From: Bacteroidia bacterium | GTDB taxonomy: Bacteria > Bacteroidota > Bacteroidia > Bacteroidales > Azobacteroidaceae | DNA: 10,717 nucleotides | Direction: 5' to 3' | Assembly (NCBI GenBank): GCA_025996815.1 | Contig: BNTT01000101.1 | Coordinates: forward strand, 1-10,717 | Shown: piece after piece, positions 1 through 5,333 of the stretch | Layout of the letters: the number at the start of each line of letters is the position of its first letter | How positions within the stretch are numbered: the first letter of the stretch is position 1 | Notes under the pieces: generated by a model | Database searches by the model: none | The model's input: only the letters and a program-made list of their open reading frames with translations | What the model was told of the DNA's origin: nothing | Made by a program: the position numbers and the translations under genes

Positions 1-1810
1 AAAGCAGTTTGAGTGTCCCCGAAGCACTGGTTTCAACGTCTTTTTTTACTGTTTGCTTAAACGAGCCGCCGATGACTTTTTCCAAATCCTCGCAAACGTC
101 GATATTGGCATTTTTGCCGACGGACAGTTCCAAACCTTCTCCCATTTGCACCGTTTGGGACTTTTGAATGTGCACCGCGTGCTCGCCTCCAATGGTTTGG
201 TTGGTGTTGCTGCCCGACATCAGCGTCAAGTCGTTCATCGCATTGAGTTGGATGTCCATCGCGTTCAACCGGATAGTGCCAAAGGTGGATATTTCGATAT
301 TCCGGCTGTTGGTGTCGAAGTGAATCCTGTTGTGGTGCTTGTCCTGGATGGTGATGCCGCGCGAATCGGAGGCGTCGTCGAAAATAATCGTGTGACCGCT
401 ATCTGTGGTGATGCTTTTGATGTGGTTGTCTTTGCCGCCGCCCTTGCCGTTTTTGCCGTGGAAGAGGCTGCCCATGACGTATGGACGGTTGGGGTCGCCC
501 CACTCAAAGCCCACCATGACCTGGTCGTCGGGGTTGGGGACGAACACCAAGCCGCGATTGTACTGGGCATTGCCACTTGAGCCGCCGTTGGGTGTCATCA
601 CGCGCAGCCACACCTCCGTGCGCCGCTCTTTGGCAAACGGAAATTCCACCCACACGCGCCCCTGCCCCCGCGGGTCGCGATTGCTCACGACTTTGGCAAC
701 GACCGGAGCGGCTTGTGGCAGCGCCAGACGGGGCGACGGGCAAAATTTCAAACCCGCTGTTACAGCATCAAAACTGCATTCATAGCGGTTGCCCTCGTCG
801 ATGCTGTGGCGCACCCGAATGACGCGGTACGTCCCCAAATCGCTCGTTTGCGACAGCGTGGACGGGATGTTGATTTGCAGCAATCGCCCAATGCGCGGAT
901 GGCAGGTTTTGGCATTGCCCTTCACATAGAGCGTTTCGGCGGCATTGCTCACTTTTTCGCGTGCCGTGAGTTCGCTGAGGTCGGCCTGATTGTCCACCGG
1001 CAGACAGGCGGGCGTGCGCACCGGACGCTGGTGAATCATGTCGGCGCTCGCCTTGAACGTTTCGTCCAACAGTTTGCTGCCATTGTCAATCCGCTGTGGC
1101 GCATCCTGTTCGAGGGTCGCATCCTGTTCGGGAAGGTAATGGTAGTGGCTGAACGTATTGGCTGCCAGTCGCGTGCCAAATTGGATGTTTGTCAACTCCT
1201 TGTCGTAAGTAACTTTCATCGTCGGCAACTCTTGGGCTGCACCAAAAACCAACTCTGCACCATTGTAATACAGATTTTCTTTGGACAAAGCGGAAAGCCG
1301 CCGCAGAAATTGCCAGTCGCTCTCGCCATATTGCATAAGAAACGGAAGTTTGGACTGATGGGTAGGCTTCCCGCTCAGTTTCAGCAGGTTATGCTGATTT
1401 TGATGCCCATCGCACACTTCCTCACACACCTCTGTGAGCGTCATATTGTCGAAAACGTCCCACCGCTTGCCGCGCTCCAGCAGGATGGTGGGGCTATTCC
1501 CCTCGATGATGAGGTAGCCATGCCTGCCCTCGCGCCCCTCGTTGATGGTGTGCGTGACAACCCCCTTGAAGAGGTAACTCTCCTCCGCGCCCTGCTTCAA
1601 TTCGATGTGCAACGGCTTGCCAATCAGGCGAATTTGCTCCTCCGGACTGCTCAAAAAAGCCTTCCCTGTCGCATCGTAGTCCAGCGTAACGCTGAAATGG
1701 TGATGTTCCCCCATCTGCTGGTCGAGCGTCAGGGATACAAACGCGACCTTCTTGTTTTCAACCGTAACCGTCGCCACAATCGCCGGTTGTCCTAAATTTA
1801 GTGTACTCAT
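1..1810 (-). CDS. vgrG: VgrG spike protein of the T6SS (TssI), 3' end outside window
   Basis: Trimeric spike that sits on the TssD tube and carries the PAAR-like tip. The frame is open from the ATG at 1808-1810 to the window edge: 603 codons, no stop. Residues 1 to about 365 form the gp27-like base, with the usual YGESDWQFLRRL segment at 161-172. Residues 370-450 form the gp5 OB-fold, with DPRGQGRVWVEFPF (379-392), WLRV (401-404), and VGFEWGDPNRPYVMGSLF (433-450). From about 465 the sequence is beta-rich with many Asn, Thr and Gly, as expected for the triple-stranded beta-helix needle (e.g. TTDSGHTIIFDD, 468-479). The start follows an A-rich leader 33 bp after the upstream tssN stop. A C-terminal cargo domain cannot be excluded because the end is missing. 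The family call is secure from the OB-fold signature. Confidence 0.95.
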   Translation of the reverse strand, partial: MSTLNLGQPAIVATVTVENKKVAFVSLTLDQQMGEHHHFSVTLDYDATGKAFLSSPEEQIRLIGKPLHIELKQGAEESYLFKGVVTHTINEGREGRHGYLIIEGNSPTILLERGKRWDVFDNMTLTEVCEEVCDGHQNQHNLLKLSGKPTHQSKLPFLMQYGESDWQFLRRLSALSKENLYYNGAELVFGAAQELPTMKVTYDKELTNIQFGTRLAANTFSHYHYLPEQDATLEQDAPQRIDNGSKLLDETFKASADMIHQRPVRTPACLPVDNQADLSELTAREKVSNAAETLYVKGNAKTCHPRIGRLLQINIPSTLSQTSDLGTYRVIRVRHSIDEGNRYECSFDAVTAGLKFCPSPRLALPQAAPVVAKVVSNRDPRGQGRVWVEFPFAKERRTEVWLRVMTPNGGSSGNAQYNRGLVFVPNPDDQVMVGFEWGDPNRPYVMGSLFHGKNGKGGGKDNHIKSITTDSGHTIIFDDASDSRGITIQDKHHNRIHFDTNSRNIEISTFGTIRLNAMDIQLNAMNDLTLMSGSNTNQTIGGEHAVHIQKSQTVQMGEGLELSVGKNANIDVCEDLEKVIGGSFKQTVKKDVETSASGTLKLL

Positions 1811-1843
1811 AGTGCTAATTTTTGTTTGTTAATTGATTGATTA

Positions 1844-2710
1844 TTAAGATTTGCGCCCCTCGCCGGGCATTACTCTTTTCGCAAAAATGATGTCGTTGTC
1901 CCTGATTTTGTTTTGCGCAAACGACTGTGTGGGGTCGATATGCCGCTTACCGCCCCAGATTGATTGCGTGTAAAAAATCCAGCCAAACGATTGTCCGTCA
2001 GCCTCGCAGGCAATGGGCTGCAAGGGAGAGCGGATGTTATAATGTTTCACAAAAAGTTTAAACCAGACGCCAAAAGGTGCATTTTCGGCTGTTTTCGCCT
2101 TGATATTCAGCAGTTCCGTGTCCGCAGGTTGCTTGAAAAGTTCCATTTCCACAACAATGATTTTGTCCGAATCCAAGGTCTCCGCCTCCAGTTCGCCCAT
2201 TTCCGCATCATACGACCAAACGGCATGAATCGCCGGCGGAATAGCCAGATAACTCCGAACAGCCTTGAGAAACAGCGACGGCACAATCCCCGCAACGAGG
2301 CAAGAGGATGCCCAAACGCCATATTTCAGCTCGCTGCACAAATTGAACACCACCGAAAAGAGTGCCGCACTCAAAAAGAGCAGCACCACCAGCGTCAGCA
2401 GTTCCACCCAATAGCCTTTGCCCGCACACGCCGGAAAAATCGAACTAAACCCGTTTGCAAGCACAAACCCAAGGCAGAAGTACAACACAGTCAGCCAGAT
2501 ATAGATAACATAGAAGAACGAATACCCCAAAAATCCCAGCAAAGCAGGTGTAGCCAAAAGGATGCACCAGCCCAAAAAGTAAAAAATAACTTTTTTGTCG
2601 CGAAGCAAACGATTCTTTTGAGCAATCAAAAACAGCACCCCCGTGAAAAAAATCCCCAAAAGAGGCATCAAGAGGTATGTAGTAGCGAATTTTCCTAAAA
2701 TAATTTCCAT
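1844..2710 (-). CDS. tssN: TssN-like T6SS inner-membrane protein
   Basis: A 288-aa membrane protein with five predicted transmembrane helices in the N-terminal half (about 11-30, 41-61, 64-86, 101-124, 131-151), followed by a soluble domain of about 130 residues. Size, topology and the IPPAIHAVW segment (157-165) just after the last helix fit TssN. TssN is one of the proteins that, with TssO/P/Q/R, replaces the TssJLM membrane complex in Bacteroidota T6SS. I recognise the family from memory of this pattern; it was not searched. The gene lies 29 bp after the second lipoprotein gene and 33 bp before vgrG, consistent with co-transcription. The leader is A-rich and ends in AAAG directly before ATG. 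Its soluble domain is probably cytoplasmic and may contact the baseplate (inference). An unrelated five-helix protein is the alternative, but the context argues for TssN. Confidence 0.75.
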   Translation of the reverse strand: MEIILGKFATTYLLMPLLGIFFTGVLFLIAQKNRLLRDKKVIFYFLGWCILLATPALLGFLGYSFFYVIYIWLTVLYFCLGFVLANGFSSIFPACAGKGYWVELLTLVVLLFLSAALFSVVFNLCSELKYGVWASSCLVAGIVPSLFLKAVRSYLAIPPAIHAVWSYDAEMGELEAETLDSDKIIVVEMELFKQPADTELLNIKAKTAENAPFGVWFKLFVKHYNIRSPLQPIACEADGQSFGWIFYTQSIWGGKRHIDPTQSFAQNKIRDNDIIFAKRVMPGEGRKS

Positions 2711-2739
2711 CTTTAATATGTTTTATTAGTGTCTTCTAT

Positions 2740-3440
2740 TTATTCCGGGTCAGGTTGATTGGCATTCCGATGATTCCGATTGGCCTCCTGAATGGAATCC
2801 CAAAGAACCTCATGCCTAATGCCTTCTTGCAGTCGTGTAAGGTAGGACTGCAAATTTGGATAGCCAAAATAGTCGTTCGCGGCAATGCACTCCATCATCT
2901 CAGGCTCGGTTTGTATTATCTGTTCGGGTACGTAATTATGCAACCCGTATGTCACCTGAGAGCAGGCGTGCATCGTGTTCAGGATAGCCGCCAGAACATG
3001 GCTGCGCTCCTCCAACGAAAAGGTCGCTTCCAACGAAAATCTGTCATCTTTGTTGCTCACAAATCTATAGTGATAGTCCTCCATGAGGGTGTAGAATAGA
3101 TTTTTATCGGAGGTATCACTTGTATCATAAAACTCCGTTTCGTCACTCACATAACTTTCTGCCACCATTTTGAACAGCTCCTCGCGAATGTGGAGTTTGC
3201 CCTCACAATCCTTGCCGACAAACAGATGCTTCAACATGGGAGAATGAAAATCATACGCTTTCATCCCGGCCACAGACAAGGCTTGGCGATATTCCTTCCC
3301 AATTTTTCGCAAAACGGCTTTATTTATTTGCGGCTCTTTGTCAAATCCAAAAACCCGCACAAGCTGCTCCAAAAACTCCAAATCGTAGAATAGCAGCCAC
3401 GTCAAACTGCTCTTGTCGTCGTTGAAGAGGTATTTGTTGT
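2740..3440 (-). repeat. Duplicated block, copy 2 (3' half of lipoprotein gene 2)
   Basis: This DNA is closely similar to 4121-4767, from the shared gene end TTATTCCGGGTCAGG inward. It includes long near-identical runs, for example around 2841-2905 against 4164-4228. It differs by an extra segment of about 54 bp near 2755-2815. Similarity fades at about 3440. It reflects a local tandem gene duplication, possibly refreshed by gene conversion. The inner boundary is approximate. Confidence 0.85.
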
Positions 3441-4086
3441 AGCTATCAACTGCCACAGGCAAATATGTTTGATAATGATTATCGTCAAATTTTAGGAACA
3501 TAAATGAAGTATTTGCTCTAAAAATCAGATTATAAGTGGGCGAAAATACAAGAAACCCTTCAGTGAGACCATCGCCCTCTCCCCTGTCATTAAACATCTC
3601 GTACTTAACATAATCTTTTTTTACTGTCATTTTCGGACATGGATTATGCAAATCTATCCCAAAAAATGTTTTTAATTTTTGGGCAAACACCTCGTCTGAT
3701 ACAGGTTTATAGCCTTTTAGGCTTAACCAATATGAGAAATATGGAAATATTAGAGGCATAAATTCATAAGTATATTCCATCCAAAAAGAACTTTTATTTG
3801 CACGTTCTCTATCAATATACTCTAAAAGATTTTCTTTACCGGGAAAATCCACCGTGTCCAATGCAACACCATCTTTAACTTCTTTCATTTCTTCTTGCTT
3901 TATTTCTGTGTTATTACTAATTATTTCTTTACTAATCATTTCTGTGTTATTACTAATTATTTCTGCGTTATTAGTAATTATTTCTGTGTTATTACTAATA
4001 ATTTCTTTACTCTCAGTTTGTTTTTTACAACCGAAAACTATACTGCTTAGTATAATATTCCAAACTACATACTTTTTATAATTCAT
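2740..4086 (-). CDS. Lipoprotein with 7-residue repeats; putative immunity protein (paralogue 2)
   Basis: A 448-aa protein with a lipoprotein signal peptide: basic n-region MNYKKY, hydrophobic stretch, then VFGC with lipid-anchor Cys20. Cys20 is followed by KKQTES, with no obvious acidic Bacteroidota surface-export signal, so a periplasm-facing anchor is plausible. Residues 28-62 are a repetitive spacer of about five EIISNNT-like units. From about residue 110 to the end it is homologous along its length to the next lipoprotein upstream. The match is weak in the N-terminal half (GYKPVSDEVF, 125-134) and roughly 70% identical by eye over residues 217-421. A segment of about 18 residues near the C-terminus (425-442) is absent from the paralogue, yet both end in PDPE. 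I recognise no named family. Its place after the cell-wall-degrading effector suggests immunity (inference). Confidence 0.85.
   Translation of the reverse strand: MNYKKYVVWNIILSSIVFGCKKQTESKEIISNNTEIITNNAEIISNNTEMISKEIISNNTEIKQEEMKEVKDGVALDTVDFPGKENLLEYIDRERANKSSFWMEYTYEFMPLIFPYFSYWLSLKGYKPVSDEVFAQKLKTFFGIDLHNPCPKMTVKKDYVKYEMFNDRGEGDGLTEGFLVFSPTYNLIFRANTSFMFLKFDDNHYQTYLPVAVDSYNKYLFNDDKSSLTWLLFYDLEFLEQLVRVFGFDKEPQINKAVLRKIGKEYRQALSVAGMKAYDFHSPMLKHLFVGKDCEGKLHIREELFKMVAESYVSDETEFYDTSDTSDKNLFYTLMEDYHYRFVSNKDDRFSLEATFSLEERSHVLAAILNTMHACSQVTYGLHNYVPEQIIQTEPEMMECIAANDYFGYPNLQSYLTRLQEGIRHEVLWDSIQEANRNHRNANQPDPE
3901..3999 (-). repeat. 21-bp tandem repeat encoding a 7-residue spacer
   Basis: Four near-identical 21-bp units plus one shortened 15-bp unit lie head to tail: 3901-3921, 3922-3936 (short), 3937-3957, 3958-3978 and 3979-3999. 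A decayed partial unit follows from 4000. The plus-strand consensus is TATTTCTGTGTTATTACTAA followed by T. Units differ at only a few bases. All lengths are multiples of three, so copy-number change would alter the spacer between the lipid anchor and the globular part of the lipoprotein without breaking the frame. A related 17-bp copy sits at 4090-4106, in the leader just before the start codon. Confidence 0.9.
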
Positions 4087-4120
4087 GACTATTTCTGGGT
4101 TATTTGTTTTTTATAAAAAT

Positions 4121-4767
4121 TTATTCCGGGTCAGGATACGACTCAATGCTACCTTGCATGTCTGTAAGGTAGGACTGCAAATTTGGATAGCCAAAATAGT
4201 CGTGCGCGGCAATGCACTCTATCATCTCAGGGACGGATTGTATGATAACTTCGGGTCCGTAATCGTGCAACCTGTGCACCTGAGAGCAAGCGTGCATCGT
4301 GTTCAGGATAGCCGCCAGAACATGACTGCGCTCCTCCAACGAAAAGGTCGCTTCCAACGAAAATTTGTCATCTTGGTTGCGCACAAATTTATAGTAATAG
4401 TCCTCCATGAGGGTGTAGAATAGATTTTTATCGGAGGTCTTACTTGTTTCAATAAAGCGCGTTTCGTCACTCACATAACTTTCTGCCACCGTTTTGAACA
4501 GACCCTCGCGAATGTGAAGTTTGCCCTCTCCATCCCTTCCGGCAAACAGGTACTCCAACTTGTTCGTATCAAAATCATACACTTCAAACCCGTCTGCATT
4601 GTAGCTGATTTGGCAATATTCCTTCCCAATTTTTCGCAAAACGGCTTTATTTATTTGCGGTTCTTTGTCATACCCAAAAATCTGCACAAGTTGCTCTAAA
4701 AACTCCATATCGTGGAATTGCAGCCACAACAAACTGAGAGAGTCATTGTTGAAGATGTATTTATTGC
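4121..4767 (-). repeat. Duplicated block, copy 1 (3' half of lipoprotein gene 1)
   Basis: Partner of the block at 2740-3440. The two copies start at the same stop codon and PDPE coding end and keep the same reading frame. Similarity drops sharply toward the 5' halves of the genes, where only short protein matches remain. The inner boundary was judged by eye. Confidence 0.85.
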
Positions 4768-5314
4768 GATGAATAGTCTTTTCCGAAAGGCATATCCTAA
4801 TGTACTCATCATCCACCTTTTCCACAAAGTCGCCTAAATGGGGAACTGTGGTTACGATGTGATGGTTGGTTATGAAATACAAATGGTCATACGTATAATC
4901 ATATTCCGTTTCTCTTAAAATATCTTTACTCCAACCATCATCTATAAGGTACACAAAAAAATTCTTGTGCCTTATAATATCTTTGGTACTACATGTTAAC
5001 GATAGCCCAAATATGGACTGTAATTTGTCGTTAAACTGTTCATCAGACAATGGTTTAAAACCATTCTGCATCAATCCCTTTAAAATCAGCTCGGAAGCTA
5101 TTTCAATGTCTTTTTCTGTCATATTATAAATGTTTTTATTATCCTCTGTTTCTATTCTTGTCTGAAACTCCATGTGTTGCCTGATTTCTGTCGGATTTAG
5201 ACCCTGAGAATCTAAGGACACACAGTTATCCGCCACCACATTTTGATTTTTGTTGCCGCAACTAATAAAAATGCTAAGCATTAAAATTCGCACTAATTGA
5301 TTTGTTCTTTTCAT
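4121..5314 (-). CDS. Lipoprotein; putative immunity protein (paralogue 1)
   Basis: A 397-aa protein whose signal peptide (MKRTNQLVR, then a hydrophobic stretch) ends in FISC, with lipid-anchor Cys19 followed by GNKNQN. No acidic surface-export signal is visible after the Cys, so periplasmic exposure is likely. It lies 19 bp after the stop of the PAAR/GH19/MepA-like effector, the usual position for a cognate immunity gene. It is homologous to the next downstream lipoprotein: GFKPLSDEQF (85-94) matches GYKPVSDEVF. Residues 184-388 are roughly 70% identical by eye, with runs such as KEPQINKAVLRKIGKEY (217-233) unchanged. It lacks the repetitive spacer and the C-terminal insertion of the paralogue. 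The 5' half is markedly AT-rich. I recognise no named domain; immunity is inferred from position, lipid anchor and duplication. Confidence 0.87.
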   Translation of the reverse strand: MKRTNQLVRILMLSIFISCGNKNQNVVADNCVSLDSQGLNPTEIRQHMEFQTRIETEDNKNIYNMTEKDIEIASELILKGLMQNGFKPLSDEQFNDKLQSIFGLSLTCSTKDIIRHKNFFVYLIDDGWSKDILRETEYDYTYDHLYFITNHHIVTTVPHLGDFVEKVDDEYIRICLSEKTIHRNKYIFNNDSLSLLWLQFHDMEFLEQLVQIFGYDKEPQINKAVLRKIGKEYCQISYNADGFEVYDFDTNKLEYLFAGRDGEGKLHIREGLFKTVAESYVSDETRFIETSKTSDKNLFYTLMEDYYYKFVRNQDDKFSLEATFSLEERSHVLAAILNTMHACSQVHRLHDYGPEVIIQSVPEMIECIAAHDYFGYPNLQSYLTDMQGSIESYPDPE

Positions 5315-5333
5315 ATTTTTTTGTTTTATTGAT

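Noticed and set aside
53..580. Plus-strand open frame of 175 codons
   Set aside because: Antisense to the vgrG needle region. The reading frame is kept open only by composition and third-base bias.
265..743. Minus-strand frames of 103 and 79 codons near the left edge
   Set aside because: They are out-of-frame readings of vgrG; the long frame through the same bases encodes the spike protein.
713..1795. Plus-strand open frame of 360 codons
   Set aside because: It lies wholly antisense to vgrG, whose minus-strand frame has clear OB-fold and base motifs. The plus-strand protein shows no recognisable family.
1811..1843. Possible promoter or terminator between tssN and vgrG
   Set aside because: Only an AT-rich 33-bp leader. 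I saw no convincing hairpin with a T-run and no Bacteroidota TAnnTTTG promoter element at a fitting position.
1964..2698. Plus-strand open frame of 244 codons
   Set aside because: Antisense to tssN. Its basic, Gln/His-rich protein is what the complement of hydrophobic transmembrane codons gives.
3854..4081. Plus-strand hydrophobic 75-codon frame that looks like a membrane peptide
   Set aside because: Its Leu/Ile-rich sequence is simply the reverse reading of the 21-bp repeat and signal-peptide region of lipoprotein 2.
2740..5314. Lipoprotein pair as an insertion sequence or transposon
   Set aside because: No inverted terminal repeats, transposase or target duplications; the repeat is a tandem coding duplication.
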